Positions 1 through 8,709 of a DNA stretch of 64,000 bases are shown one piece after another. Made by a program: the position numbers and the translations under genes. The stretch spans positions 124,001-188,000 of the forward strand of contig NZ_VCJO01000004.1 of NCBI RefSeq assembly GCF_009712475.1. Direction: 5' to 3'. Source of the stretch: Micromonospora sp. CP22 (lineage in GTDB: Bacteria > Actinomycetota > Actinomycetes > Mycobacteriales > Micromonosporaceae). Within the stretch, counting starts at the first letter, position 1. The number at the start of each line of letters is the position of its first letter. The notes beneath the pieces were generated by a model, which saw only the letters and a list, made by a program, of their open reading frames with translations, was not told the origin of the DNA and ran no database searches.

Positions 1-359
1 AGCACCTGCTCGGCCCACATCCGGTCGGCCAGACCGACCTCGCCGACCGGTCCGCCGAGGGCGGCGGTCACCAGCGGGTACGGGTCGGTGCCGTCGGCGT
101 GGTCGACGATGCGTACCCCGGTGGCCGGTGCCGGCGACGCCTCGGCCGCCGGCCGTTCCAGGGTCGGCACGATCAGCGTCGGTTCACCCTCGGCCGGCAG
201 CACCAGCAGGGTCAGCCGCTCACCGGCGTGCGCGTCGTACCCGGTCAGGTAACGCAGATCGGAGCCGGGGCTGAGCAGCAACGCGTCCAGCCCGGCGGCG
301 GCGACGGCACGCTGCGCGGTGACCAGTCGCCCCGGCGGATACAGGTCCTCGAACCCCAC
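1..359 (-). CDS. M24-family Xaa-Pro peptidase (N-terminal part, runs off the window)
   Basis: The visible 119 residues form the N-terminal creatinase/prolidase-type domain that precedes the pita-bread metallopeptidase domain in Xaa-Pro dipeptidases and aminopeptidases. Recognisable features are the stretch LDALLLSPGSDLRYLTGYD and a following strand-rich segment reading TLLVLPAEGEPTLIVPTLER. The metal-binding C-terminal domain lies beyond position 1, so catalysis cannot be checked. The start is taken as GTG at 359 because no earlier in-frame start fits the family; no strong ribosome binding site is seen. Family assignment is by pattern recognition of the N-domain only. Confidence 0.75.
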   Translation of the reverse strand, partial: MGFEDLYPPGRLVTAQRAVAAAGLDALLLSPGSDLRYLTGYDAHAGERLTLLVLPAEGEPTLIVPTLERPAAEASPAPATGVRIVDHADGTDPYPLVTAALGGPVGEVGLADRMWAEQV

Positions 360-530
360 CCAGCTAGCTTAACGGTCGTTTGGGTGTGGTGGGCGGACGG
401 TGTCGAAGCCACCGACGCGGACCGGTCAGGATTCGAGAAGCATCGACCGTCGGACCTCACTAGCTTGGCCATCAGCTTCTCCCGGCCGGGCGATCGCCCG
501 AGCTGATACCGCCACACACAGGAGGTACCG

Positions 531-758
531 ATGAGCGGGAACAACTGGATCCGGCAGATCCACCGGTGGCTGGCGATCGTGTTCACGGTGACCGTCATCG
601 TCACCTTCGTCGCGCTCGCCCAGGAGGATCCGATCGTCTGGATCTCCTACCTACCGCTGCTGCCGCTGGCCCTGCTCATGTTCACCGGTCTGTACCTGTT
701 CGTGCTGCCGTACGTGGTCAAGCGGCGCGGCGGGCGGGGCCCGGCCGGTGCGAGCTGA
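531..758 (+). CDS. Small two-helix membrane protein
   Basis: A 75-residue protein with two hydrophobic helices, roughly residues 13-31 and 36-60, and a basic glycine-rich C-terminal tail. The ATG is preceded by a clear ribosome binding site, GGAGGT, four bases upstream. No catalytic motif is visible. Short proteins like this are commonly annotated as hypothetical transmembrane proteins in actinomycetes. It is divergent from the M24 peptidase gene, separated by about 170 bp. Function unknown; the call that it is a real gene rests on the ribosome binding site and the hydrophobicity pattern. Confidence 0.75.
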   Translation: MSGNNWIRQIHRWLAIVFTVTVIVTFVALAQEDPIVWISYLPLLPLALLMFTGLYLFVLPYVVKRRGGRGPAGAS

Positions 759-871
759 CCGCGCGACCGGGCCGGAACGGTCATCGGTGCCTCCTTCGTC
801 GCATCACCCGCAACGCCCCGACGGCCTGCCGTGCGCGGTGAACGTCAGTGGGGTGTGCCAGGCTGTCGAGC

Positions 872-1801
872 GTGACAGCGCAGACCCCGATCATGCTCAT
901 CGACGCGCCCAGTCTCTACTTCCGGGCGTTCCACGGCATCCCCGAATCCGCCGCGAAGACCACCGACGGTCAGCCGGTCAACGCCGTGCGTGGGTTCCTC
1001 GACATGCTCGCCAGCCTGGTACGCACCCGGCGGCCCGGTCGGATGGTGTGCGCGATGGACCACGACTGGCGGCCCGACTGGCGGGTCGCGCTGCTGCCGT
1101 CGTACAAGGCACACCGGGTCGCTCCCGAGGGCGGCGAGGTGGTGCCGGACACCCTCACCCCGCAGGTGCCGATGATCCTGGAGGTGCTCGACGCGCTGGG
1201 GGTGACCGTCGTCGGGGCGGCCGGCTACGAGGCCGACGACGTGCTGGGCACCCTGTCGGTCACCCAACCCGGCCCGGTGGAGGTGGTCTCCGGCGACCGG
1301 GACCTGTTCCAGCTGGTCGACGACGCCCGGGGAGTGCGGCTGCTCTACATCGGGCGGGGCGTGGCCAAGCTGGACGACTGCGACGATGCCGCGGTACGCG
1401 CCCGCTACGGGGTGCCCGCCGACCGGTACGCCGAGTTCGCCGCGCTCCGTGGCGACCCCTCCGACGGGCTGCCCGGAGTGGCCGGGGTCGGCGAGAAGAC
1501 CGCCGCCCGGCTGATCGACAGGTACGGCGACATCGCCGGCATCCTCGCCGCCCTCGACGACCCGGCCGCCGGTTTCGCACCCGGGCTGCGGACCAAGCTC
1601 AACGCGGCACGCGACTACCTGGCCGTGGCACCGAAGGTGGTGCGGGTCGCCCTGGACGTGCCGCTGCCCGCCCTGGCGACCGAGCTGCCGGCGGCACCGG
1701 CCGACCCGCGACGGCTGCTCGACCTGGCCGAGCGGTGGAACCTCGCCGGCTCCACCCGACGCCTGGTCGACGCGCTCGCCTCCCGTACCCCGGCGGGCTG
1801 A
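872..1801 (+). CDS. 5'-3' exonuclease family protein (FEN/PolA-N-like)
   Basis: A stand-alone 309-residue 5'-3' exonuclease related to the N-terminal domain of DNA polymerase I. Family landmarks are all present: an N-terminal LIDAPSLYFRAFHG segment, the acidic motifs YEADDVLG and SGDRDLFQL, and the helix-hairpin-helix region GDPSDGLPGVAGVGEKTAARL. Such proteins process flaps or RNA primers, and a separate copy alongside polA is common in actinobacteria. The GTG at 872 (protein starting MTAQTP) is preferred over the in-frame GTG at 848, because the extra eight codons have no family counterpart. Neither start has a strong ribosome binding site. Confidence 0.88.
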   Translation: MTAQTPIMLIDAPSLYFRAFHGIPESAAKTTDGQPVNAVRGFLDMLASLVRTRRPGRMVCAMDHDWRPDWRVALLPSYKAHRVAPEGGEVVPDTLTPQVPMILEVLDALGVTVVGAAGYEADDVLGTLSVTQPGPVEVVSGDRDLFQLVDDARGVRLLYIGRGVAKLDDCDDAAVRARYGVPADRYAEFAALRGDPSDGLPGVAGVGEKTAARLIDRYGDIAGILAALDDPAAGFAPGLRTKLNAARDYLAVAPKVVRVALDVPLPALATELPAAPADPRRLLDLAERWNLAGSTRRLVDALASRTPAG

Positions 1802-1807
1802 CCCGGC

Positions 1808-3340
1808 TCAGACGATGAACCGGATCCGGCCGCGGCGGGCCAGCAGGTAGCCGAGGGCCCCGGCGACGATCAGCACGAGACCGACACCGACGATCAGGCC
1901 GATCGGGGTGCCGGTGATCGGCAACGACCCTCCGCCTCCGCCGCCGCCGGAGAGCCGCACCTGGATCGTCGCGGTGTCGTTGGCCGGGTCGAGGTCGGCG
2001 ACCGCGCCGTCACCGTCGAAGGTGCGCAGCCGGACCGTGCCGTCCTTGCCACCGGCCCGGTCGATCCGCACGTCGAACTCGTAACCCATCTGCTCACCAA
2101 CGCTGATCGTGCCGCGAGCAAGGCACAGGTAGACCCGCGCGCCCGGCTTGCCGGGCTGCCACTCGTCCTCCGCCTGGTCGACGCAGGACTGCGGAGCGGT
2201 GACCGCGGTGACGGCGGTCGGTAGGGTCACGATGGTCTCGATGTTGAGGCCCCGCTGACCGTTGGGCCCGGCACTCGCCGGGCCGTGGTTGAGGTAGCCG
2301 ACCCGCATCGTGACGGTGTCGCCGACCGCTGCGGTGATGGTGGCCCCCTCGGCGGCCACGTCGGCCCGCTGGTCGCCGTCGACGGTCAGCGTGATCCGGG
2401 TTTCGTTGTCGAAGCTGTCGGTGTCGGTCTGCCGGTGCGCTCTGGCCTGCGCCGCGCTGACCGGCACCAGCGTCAGGGCGTCGTCGCTCCCCTTCGGACC
2501 GAGCGGCCCGGTGGAGGACAACCGGGAGCGGTACTCCGCCCAGTCGGCGGGGGTGAACCAGAGCGCGTAGCTGTGGTGCAGGTTCGGCGCCCAGCTGTCG
2601 GCCGGGACCGTTCCGCCGAAGGTGGAGTCCACCTGGAGCACCTCGCCGGGCTCCACCGAGTTGTCGAAGGTGCAGGCGAAGGAGCTGCTGTCGAGGTCCG
2701 GTTCGCTGTACTCGCAGTTCTCGTACCGCTTCGAGGGGGTGTACCCGTACGACCCGGACAGGTACAACACCAGGCCGTGCGCGGTCGTCGTGCCCCGGTT
2801 GCGCACCGTCAACGGCACGTCGACGCGGGCACCCAGGGCGCTGTCGAGGGTCAGCGTCCGCTCGGTGGCGAGATCGACCCCTTCGCCCACGGTGACCGTG
2901 GACCGGTAGGTCCCGGTGGTCCCGTCCGGCGTGGTGACGGTGAACAGCAGATCCCCCTGCTGGCCCAGTTGCGCGTCCGTGGTCGCCCGCACCGCGAGGC
3001 TGAACAGCTCCGATCCCCAGTCGCTGCCGATCGTCAACCGGCAGGTGAGGATCGCGCCCTCCACCGTGCAGAACTCCCCGTCGTCACCCTGGTCGACCGC
3101 TGCGAACGACATGACGGCGCTGCGGTCCACCCGCACGGCGTAGGTGCCGACCTGCTGGTCGCCGCGTAGGCGCAGCGAGACCCACTTCGGTGGGCCGTCG
3201 GCGGCGACCAGGACGTTGTTGACGCTCACCACTGTGGTCGCCGCCGGCTCGGCGGCGGCCGGCGCACCGGCGGCCACCGTGACGAGCATGCCGACGACGG
3301 CCGTGCCGGCGAGCCACCGGCGGAGAACATGGGTCTGCAT
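1808..3340 (-). CDS. Sortase-anchored surface protein with LPITG sorting signal
   Basis: A 510-residue secreted protein. It has an N-terminal signal peptide (residues about 1-30, ending in an alanine-rich cleavage region), a long beta-rich body resembling DUF11/CARDB-type extracellular repeats, a glycine-only linker, and the C-terminal tripartite sorting signal: SLPITG, a hydrophobic helix, then a short basic tail with RRGR. Paired cysteines in the body suggest disulfides. It would be exported and linked to the wall by a class E or F-type sortase, which is not encoded nearby. The start ATG at 3340 has an AGGGA ribosome binding site. Confidence 0.8.
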   Translation of the reverse strand: MQTHVLRRWLAGTAVVGMLVTVAAGAPAAAEPAATTVVSVNNVLVAADGPPKWVSLRLRGDQQVGTYAVRVDRSAVMSFAAVDQGDDGEFCTVEGAILTCRLTIGSDWGSELFSLAVRATTDAQLGQQGDLLFTVTTPDGTTGTYRSTVTVGEGVDLATERTLTLDSALGARVDVPLTVRNRGTTTAHGLVLYLSGSYGYTPSKRYENCEYSEPDLDSSSFACTFDNSVEPGEVLQVDSTFGGTVPADSWAPNLHHSYALWFTPADWAEYRSRLSSTGPLGPKGSDDALTLVPVSAAQARAHRQTDTDSFDNETRITLTVDGDQRADVAAEGATITAAVGDTVTMRVGYLNHGPASAGPNGQRGLNIETIVTLPTAVTAVTAPQSCVDQAEDEWQPGKPGARVYLCLARGTISVGEQMGYEFDVRIDRAGGKDGTVRLRTFDGDGAVADLDPANDTATIQVRLSGGGGGGGSLPITGTPIGLIVGVGLVLIVAGALGYLLARRGRIRFIV

Positions 3341-3446
3341 GGCGAGTCCCTCGAGAACGGTGAAACCGCGAGAGCTGAGCCGGGTAAGACTCTCACGGCT
3401 GCCCCGGTCACCGGAACCAGGTGGCCCACGTCCGTCAGCACCCGCT

Positions 3447-3491
3447 CGGTCCGGTACCGCCGGACACCGGGCGTCCCGCGGTACCGAACCG
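3447..3491 (-). terminator. Stem-loop downstream of the sugar operon
   Basis: Two 14-base arms (3447-3460 and 3478-3491) are complementary at 13 of 14 positions with a 17-base loop. The structure starts three bases after the stop of the isomerase/epimerase gene. No T-tract follows, as is usual in GC-rich actinobacteria. Read as an operon terminator. Confidence 0.55.
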
Positions 3492-3493
3492 GG

Positions 3494-4312
3494 TCAGGTG
3501 ACCGCGTGCAGGTAGCCGTCGATGGCGGCGGCCAGGACCTGGTCGCCGGGCCGGGCCCAGACCTCGGCGTTGAAGACCTCCACCTCGATCGGCCCGGTGT
3601 AGCCCGCCGCGTCCACCGCCTCACGCAGCCGCCGCAGCTCGATGCAGCCGTCACCGGGCAGCGCCCGGCCGAGCAGCACCCCCTCCGGCAACGGGGTGAC
3701 CCAGTCACAGACCTGGAAGGCGGCGATCCACCGGCCCGCGCGGGCGATCTGGTCGTAGACGGTGTCGTCCCACCACACGTGGTAGGCGTCCACCACCACA
3801 CCCACCACCCCCGGGTCGAACCGCTCGGCGATGTCCAGCGCCTGGCCGAGCGTGGCGATGACGCACCGGTCGGCGGCGAACATCGGGTGCAGCGGTTCGA
3901 TGGCCAGCCTCACCCCGGCGTCGTCGGCGTACGGAGCGAGTTCGGCGACCGCGTCGGCCACCCGGGCTCGCGCACCGTCGATGTCCCGGCTGCCCGCCGC
4001 CAGGCCACCGGAGACCAGCACCAGGACCGGGGCGCCGAGGGTGACCGCCTCGTCGATGGCGCGCAGGTTCTGCTCCCGCCAGTCGTCGGCGGTGAAGAAC
4101 CCGCCCCGGCACAGGCTGGTGACCGTCAGCCCGGCGTCGCGGACCAGCTTCGCGGCGCGCCCGAGCCCGTACTCGGCGACCGGTTCCCGCCACAGGCCGA
4201 TACCCGGTACGCCAGCGGCGACGCACCCGGCGACGACGTCGGGCAGCGGCCAGTGCTGGGCGGTGGCCTGGTTGAACGAGAACCGGCGCAGGGCCGCCCG
4301 GTCCCCGCTCAC
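3494..4312 (-). CDS. Sugar phosphate isomerase/epimerase family (xylose isomerase-like TIM barrel)
   Basis: A 272-residue AP endonuclease family 2 TIM-barrel protein. Visible metal-site residues include the Glu in LAIEPLHPMF, the His in VVDAYHVWW, the Asp of QVCDW and the Glu of GPIEVEVFN, matching the usual Glu/Asp/His/Glu set. The GTG start at 4312 overlaps the stop of the upstream DUF993 gene (GTGA), so translation is coupled. It is the last gene of a three-gene operon with a dehydrogenase and a DUF993 protein, under a divergent LacI regulator. That implies catabolism of an oxidised sugar or inositol-like compound; the substrate cannot be read from sequence. Confidence 0.85.
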   Translation of the reverse strand: MSGDRAALRRFSFNQATAQHWPLPDVVAGCVAAGVPGIGLWREPVAEYGLGRAAKLVRDAGLTVTSLCRGGFFTADDWREQNLRAIDEAVTLGAPVLVLVSGGLAAGSRDIDGARARVADAVAELAPYADDAGVRLAIEPLHPMFAADRCVIATLGQALDIAERFDPGVVGVVVDAYHVWWDDTVYDQIARAGRWIAAFQVCDWVTPLPEGVLLGRALPGDGCIELRRLREAVDAAGYTGPIEVEVFNAEVWARPGDQVLAAAIDGYLHAVT

Positions 4313-5463
4313 TGGGCCACCCCGGCCACGGTGAAGAAGGCACGAGCCCGGGCGGCGGCCGACTCGGCGTCGGGCAGCAGGCCGGCGGCGTCGGCGAGAG
4401 TGAGCAGGACGCCCAGGTGCTCCGGGGAGCGGCCGGACTGCAACCCGCCGACCATCGTGAAGTGCTCCTGGTGCCCGGCCAGCCAGGCGAGGAACACGAT
4501 GCCCGTCTTGTAGTACCAGGTGGGTGCGGCGAACAGGTGCCGGGCCAGCGGCACGGTCGGGGCGAGGATCTGGTCGTACGCGCCGTGGTCGCCACGGTCG
4601 AGGGCGGCCAGCGCCGCCGACGCGGCCGGTGCGATGGCGGCGAAGACCCCGAGCAACGCGTCGGAGTGGCCGACCTCGTCGCCCCGGATGAGTTCCGGGT
4701 AGTGGAAGTCGTCGCCGGTGTAGAGGCGTACCCCCGCCGGTAGTCGGCGGCGCAACGCCACCTCGCGCCCCGCGTCGAGCAGCGACACCTTGATGCCGTC
4801 CACTCTCGACGCGTGGGTCTTCAGCAGCTCGACCACGGTGTCGGCGGCCAGGTCCAGGTCGGTGGTGCCCCAGTAACCGGACAGCGCCGGGTCGAACATC
4901 GGGCCGAGCCAGTGCAGCACCACCGGTCGGTCGGCGGCGGCCAGCAGTTCGTCGTACACCCGCAGGTAGTCCTCGGGGCCACGGGCGGCGGCGGCCAGGT
5001 GCCGGCTGCACATCAGCACCGGCACCGCCCCGGCGGCCTGCACGTCGTCGAGCTGTTCGCGGTAGGCGGCGGTGACCTCGGCGAGGGTCGCCGGGCCGGG
5101 CGGCAGCTGGTCGGTGGCGACCCCGGCGACGATCCGCCCACCGGCGGCGCGGGCCTGCGCCGCGCTGCGGCGGATCAGCTCCCGGGTGGCGGGATAGTCC
5201 AGGCCCATGCCGCGCTGCGCGGTGTCCATCGCCTCGGCCACCCCCAGCCCGTAGGACCAGAGGTGCCGACGGAAGGCGAGGGTCCGCTCCCAGTCCAGCA
5301 CCGCCGGGGCACCCGGGGTGTTGTCGGCGGTCGGGTCGGCCACCACGTGCGCGGCGGCGTACGCGATGCGGCAGGTCGGCGGGCTCTCCGGGCGGGGATG
5401 TCCGGCGCCGCCGGAGAGCCGCAGGCGACGTCCGCCGGGCAGGGTCACCTCCGCGCCGCTCAC
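4309..5463 (-). CDS. DUF993 / dihydrodipicolinate synthase-like protein
   Basis: A 384-residue protein matching the DUF993 family, which has a DapA-like TIM-barrel architecture. Characteristic segments are RHLWSYGLGVAEAMDTAQRG near residue 60, VLHWLGPMFDPALSGYWG in the middle, the lysine in RVDGIKVSLLD that is the candidate Schiff-base residue, and TWYYKTGIVFLAWLAGHQ near the C-terminus. Start GTG at 5463 overlaps the dehydrogenase stop by four bases, and its own stop overlaps the next start. An aldolase or dehydratase-type step in the operon is likely by fold, but the reaction is unknown. Confidence 0.82.
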   Translation of the reverse strand: MSGAEVTLPGGRRLRLSGGAGHPRPESPPTCRIAYAAAHVVADPTADNTPGAPAVLDWERTLAFRRHLWSYGLGVAEAMDTAQRGMGLDYPATRELIRRSAAQARAAGGRIVAGVATDQLPPGPATLAEVTAAYREQLDDVQAAGAVPVLMCSRHLAAAARGPEDYLRVYDELLAAADRPVVLHWLGPMFDPALSGYWGTTDLDLAADTVVELLKTHASRVDGIKVSLLDAGREVALRRRLPAGVRLYTGDDFHYPELIRGDEVGHSDALLGVFAAIAPAASAALAALDRGDHGAYDQILAPTVPLARHLFAAPTWYYKTGIVFLAWLAGHQEHFTMVGGLQSGRSPEHLGVLLTLADAAGLLPDAESAAARARAFFTVAGVAQ

Positions 5464-6611
5464 AGGGACAGCTCCGGCACCTCGACGCGGCGACCCTCGC
5501 GGGCCGACACCAGGCCCAGCTCGGCCAGTTGCACCCCACGGGCACCGGCCAGGAAGTCCCACCGGAACGGCTCGCCGGTGGCGACGTGCCGCAGGAACGC
5601 CTCCCACTGCACCTTGAAGCCGTTGTCGAAGTCCTCGTTGTCCGGCACCTCCGTCCACTGCGAACGGAAGTCCTCGGTGATCGGCAGGTCCGGGTTCCAG
5701 ACCGGCTTGGGGGTGACCGCCCGGTGCTGCACCCGGCAGCGCCGCAGCCCGGCCACCGCGCTGCCCTCGGTGCCGTCGACCTGGAACTCGACCAGTTCGT
5801 CGCGGAACACCCGCACGCACCAGGACGAGTTGAGCTGGGCGATCACGCCACCCTCCAGCTCGAAGACGCCGTAGGCGGCGTCGTCGGCGGTGGCCTCGTA
5901 GGGGCGTCCGGCCTCGTCCACGCGGCGCGGGATGTGCGTGGCGACGGTCGCGGAGACCGCGCGCACCTCGCCGAACAGCTCCGCCAGCACGTAGTGCCAG
6001 TGCGGGAACATGTCCACCACGATGCCGCCGCCGTCGGCGGCCCGGTAGTTCCAGGACGGCCGTTGCGCCGGCTGCCAGTCGCCCTCGAAGACCCAGTAGC
6101 CGAACTCGCCGCGCACCGACAGCACCCGGCCGAAGAAGCCCCCGTCGAGCAGGCGCTTGAGTTTGCGCAGCCCCGGCAGGAAGAGCTTGTCCTGCACCAC
6201 ACCGGTGCGTACGCCGGCGGCCCGCGCGGCGCGGGCCAGGTCCGAAGCGGCGGCGGTGTCCTCGGCGAGGGGCTTCTCGGTGTAGATGTGCTTACCGGCC
6301 TCGATGGCCTGCCGGATGGCTTTCTCCCGCTGCTGGGTCACCTGCGCGTCGAAGTAGACCTGCACGTCGTCGCGGGACAACGCGGCGCTCAGGTCGGTGG
6401 TCCAGTCGTCCAGGCCGTGCCGTTCGGCGATCTGGCGCAGTTTGGCCTCGCTGCGGCCGACGAGGACGAGCTGTGGCCAGATCGTGGTGCCGTCGGCCAA
6501 CGGCACGCCACCGGCGGAGCGGATGGCCAGCAGGGAGCGCACCAGGTGCTGCCGGTATCCCATCCGGCCGGTGACGCCGTTCACGATGATGCCGATCGAC
6601 CTACGGGTCAT
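5460..6611 (-). CDS. Gfo/Idh/MocA-family NAD(P)-dependent oxidoreductase
   Basis: A 383-residue dehydrogenase, first gene of the operon. The N-terminal Rossmann region reads IIVNGVTGRMGYRQHLVRS, followed by the family signature HIYTEKPLAEDTAAASDLA around residues 108-128 (the EKP lysine is catalytic in this family). The C-terminal part is the usual alpha/beta substrate domain with a WVFEGDW segment. The glycine motif is GVTGRMG rather than the commoner GxGxxG, a variant seen in some members. The ATG at 6611 lies about 30 bp from the paired inverted repeats that probably bind the divergent LacI protein. Confidence 0.87.
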   Translation of the reverse strand: MTRRSIGIIVNGVTGRMGYRQHLVRSLLAIRSAGGVPLADGTTIWPQLVLVGRSEAKLRQIAERHGLDDWTTDLSAALSRDDVQVYFDAQVTQQREKAIRQAIEAGKHIYTEKPLAEDTAAASDLARAARAAGVRTGVVQDKLFLPGLRKLKRLLDGGFFGRVLSVRGEFGYWVFEGDWQPAQRPSWNYRAADGGGIVVDMFPHWHYVLAELFGEVRAVSATVATHIPRRVDEAGRPYEATADDAAYGVFELEGGVIAQLNSSWCVRVFRDELVEFQVDGTEGSAVAGLRRCRVQHRAVTPKPVWNPDLPITEDFRSQWTEVPDNEDFDNGFKVQWEAFLRHVATGEPFRWDFLAGARGVQLAELGLVSAREGRRVEVPELSL

Positions 6612-6640
6612 GGGGATCCTTCCGTCGTACCCACCCGAAG

Positions 6641-6709
6641 CGGTCAGGTAAGCGCTTTCCTACAAGCCTAGGTGGTGCCGTCACAGCCAGGCAAGGGCTT
6701 ACCTGACCG
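6641..6709. promoter_or_regulatory. Paired LacI-type operator between sugar operon and regulator
   Basis: A 17-base arm CGGTCAGGTAAGCGCTT (6641-6657) is repeated in inverted orientation at 6693-6709 with one mismatch. The left copy contains the near-perfect palindrome GGTAAGCGCTTTCC (6647-6660) with the central CG typical of LacI-family operators. The right copy has AAGGGCTTACC. The two palindrome centres are about 43 bp apart, close to four helical turns, which would suit looping or cooperative binding. It lies 30 bp upstream of the dehydrogenase start. Confidence 0.65.
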
Positions 6710-6877
6710 CGGAAGTTTCGGCCTGCGTCACCGCGGATCCACCGCCGGAGCGCTCGGCAGCGGCCCCGGCCCGCCGCCATGACCTGCGTTTACCGGGCAC
6801 CTGAGAAGCATCCTCACTGCGGTACGGTGTGGCTGGTCGCCACGGCAGCGGCCGACGCGACGCGTGAGGGGGCGGGT

Positions 6878-7894
6878 GTGGCGACGCTGTCCGATGTGGC
6901 CCGACGGGCCGGTGTCTCACCGGCCACCGCCTCCCGCGTGATCAACGGCAGCAGCAAGCCGGTCACCGAGGAGCTGCGCGAGCGGGTGCTGCGGGCCGTC
7001 GCCGAGTTGCAGTACGTGCCCAACGCCCACGCCCAACTGCTGGCCCGCTCGCATCGCGGCGCCGTCGGCGTGATCGTGCACGACGTCTCCGACCCGTACT
7101 TCGCCGAGATCACCCGAGGTCTGCAACGGGTCGCCACCGACCAGGGCCGACTGTTGATGATCTGCAACAGCTACCGCGACCCGGAACGGGAACTGGAGTA
7201 CGTCGAGCTGCTGCGCGGCCAGCAGGTCGCCGCCATCATCCTGGCCGGTTCCGGATACCACGACGCCGACTTCACCCGGCTGCTCAACGGCAAGCTCACC
7301 GCGTACGAGGCCACCGGCGGACGGGTCGCGGTGATCGGCCGCCACGAGCACTCCGGCGACGCGGTGATGCCGGACAACCGGGGCGGCGGCGAGCTGCTCG
7401 GGCGGGAACTGTGCCGCCTCGGCCACGAACACATCGGTGTGGTCGCCGGCCCCCGGGTGCTGACCACCACGACCGACCGGCTCACCGGGCTACGCGCCGC
7501 CCTCGCCGAGCACGGTCGGGAACTGCCGGAACACCGCGTCCGGTACGCGAACTTCGACCGTGACGGCGGTGCCGAGGCCACTGCGGCGCTGCTCGACGCG
7601 GAGCCCGGGCTGACCGCCATCGCGGCACTCAACGACTCGATGGCGATCGGCGCGCTGGCCCTGCTGCGCGACCGCGCGGTGCCGGTGCCCCAGCGGGTCA
7701 GTGTCTTCGGTTTCGACGACATGCCGATGGCCCGCGACGTCACACCGGCGCTGACCACCGTCCGGTTGCCGCTGGTCGAGATGGGCTCCCGCGCGATGGC
7801 GCTGGCCCTCGACCCGGGAGCCGCCGGGCCCCGGGTGGAGTCGCTGCCCGCCGAGCTGATCTTCCGCGACAGCGCCGGTCCCGCCCCGAGGTGA
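6878..7894 (+). CDS. LacI-family transcriptional regulator
   Basis: A 338-residue regulator: N-terminal helix-turn-helix (ATLSDVARRAGVSPATASR, then VINGSS hinge-side residues) followed by a periplasmic-binding-protein-like sensor domain with GVIVHDVSDPYFAEI and FGFDDMPMARDVTPALTTVR. The GTG at 6878 is chosen because a GAGGGGG ribosome binding site lies five bases upstream and the HTH starts immediately. An open frame extends to 6779 but the extra residues look unstructured. It is divergent from the dehydrogenase/DUF993/isomerase operon and presumably represses it through the paired operator at 6641-6709. The effector is unknown. Confidence 0.88.
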   Translation: MATLSDVARRAGVSPATASRVINGSSKPVTEELRERVLRAVAELQYVPNAHAQLLARSHRGAVGVIVHDVSDPYFAEITRGLQRVATDQGRLLMICNSYRDPERELEYVELLRGQQVAAIILAGSGYHDADFTRLLNGKLTAYEATGGRVAVIGRHEHSGDAVMPDNRGGGELLGRELCRLGHEHIGVVAGPRVLTTTTDRLTGLRAALAEHGRELPEHRVRYANFDRDGGAEATAALLDAEPGLTAIAALNDSMAIGALALLRDRAVPVPQRVSVFGFDDMPMARDVTPALTTVRLPLVEMGSRAMALALDPGAAGPRVESLPAELIFRDSAGPAPR

Positions 7895-7930
7895 CACGCC
7901 TGCCGGTCTCCGTCGGCGATCGTCGTGCGG

Positions 7931-8638
7931 TCACGTACCGGCGGAGGCGGTGTCGGCACCGGTGGTGGACGCCGACGGCTCGGGTGCGTGCCGGATCAGG
8001 GTGACGCTGTACGCCACGATCCACACCAACCAGAGCAGCCAGCCGACGAGGCCGAGCAGGGCGAGCGGGTTGGTGTCGCCGACGCCGTACGGGCTTGTCG
8101 TCGCGGTGACGAACAGCAGCACAGCGGCGAGGAAGCCGATGACGGCGTGCCAGCGGGTGATGACGCCGTTACGGACGCCGGCCATCGAGAAGCCGACGAG
8201 TGCCGTCGCCAGGAACACCTGGTTGAAGCCGAACAGGGCGGTGTGCAGGCCCCACAGTCCGGCGACGTCGCCCGAGCCGTCCTCGGCGGCGGACATCAGG
8301 GCCAGGCGGGTGGCCTCGACGCTGGTGAACACCACCGACTGCATGAGCACGCCGGCGAGACCGACCAGGGACCACGGGTCGACGCCGCCCCGCTCGGAGC
8401 GTCCGAGGCGGGCGCAGACCCCGACGGCGAAGACGGTGGCCAGCAACCAGGCCGCCGGTAGGAGCGCCGATGCCAGTCGCAGTGACCCGGCCCCGGTGGC
8501 GTAGACCGCGGCGATCTCCTCGACGGATGCGCGCTCGGACGGGGTCGGGAAACCCGCCGCCGTCAGGAGGAGGTTCGCCGCGACCAGGATCGCGACGAAC
8601 CCGATGCCGGCGATGCCGGCAAGGCGAGAGAAGCGCAT
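7931..8638 (-). CDS. Polytopic membrane protein of unknown function
   Basis: A 235-residue integral membrane protein with six or seven predicted hydrophobic helices and a polar 20-residue C-terminal tail. The architecture is reminiscent of DUF4386-type proteins, but I do not recognise a specific family. The ATG at 8638 follows an AAAGGG ribosome binding site and begins MRFSRLAGIAG. An upstream in-frame start at 8671 would add eleven polar residues overlapping the intergenic operator-like palindrome. It is divergent from the GH51 gene and convergent with lacI. Confidence 0.7.
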   Translation of the reverse strand: MRFSRLAGIAGIGFVAILVAANLLLTAAGFPTPSERASVEEIAAVYATGAGSLRLASALLPAAWLLATVFAVGVCARLGRSERGGVDPWSLVGLAGVLMQSVVFTSVEATRLALMSAAEDGSGDVAGLWGLHTALFGFNQVFLATALVGFSMAGVRNGVITRWHAVIGFLAAVLLFVTATTSPYGVGDTNPLALLGLVGWLLWLVWIVAYSVTLIRHAPEPSASTTGADTASAGT

Positions 8639-8672
8639 GTAGTGCCCTTTCCGGGGCTCGTCTACCGTCACC

Positions 8673-8684
8673 GAAAACGTTATC
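8673..8684. promoter_or_regulatory. Candidate LacI-type operator upstream of the arabinofuranosidase
   Basis: The sequence GAAAACGTTATC is a near-palindrome (five of six paired positions) with a central CG, as in many LacI-family operators of glycoside hydrolase genes. It lies 26 bp upstream of the GH51 start and 35 bp from the divergent membrane protein start. It differs from the operator at 6641-6709, so another regulator is expected. Confidence 0.45.
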
Positions 8685-8709
8685 GTGGCTGAGCACCGTT
8701 AGGAGACCC

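Noticed and set aside
2285..3169. Long plus-strand open frame opposite the LPITG protein gene
   Set aside because: Composition is valine/arginine/glycine-rich without domains; the minus-strand gene has signal peptide, sorting motif and ribosome binding site.
3494..5545. A 683-codon minus-strand open frame covering two genes
   Set aside because: Only its last 272 codons have protein-like sequence (isomerase/epimerase); the rest is an Arg/Pro-rich shadow of the DUF993 gene, and the GTGA overlap gives a natural start at 4312.
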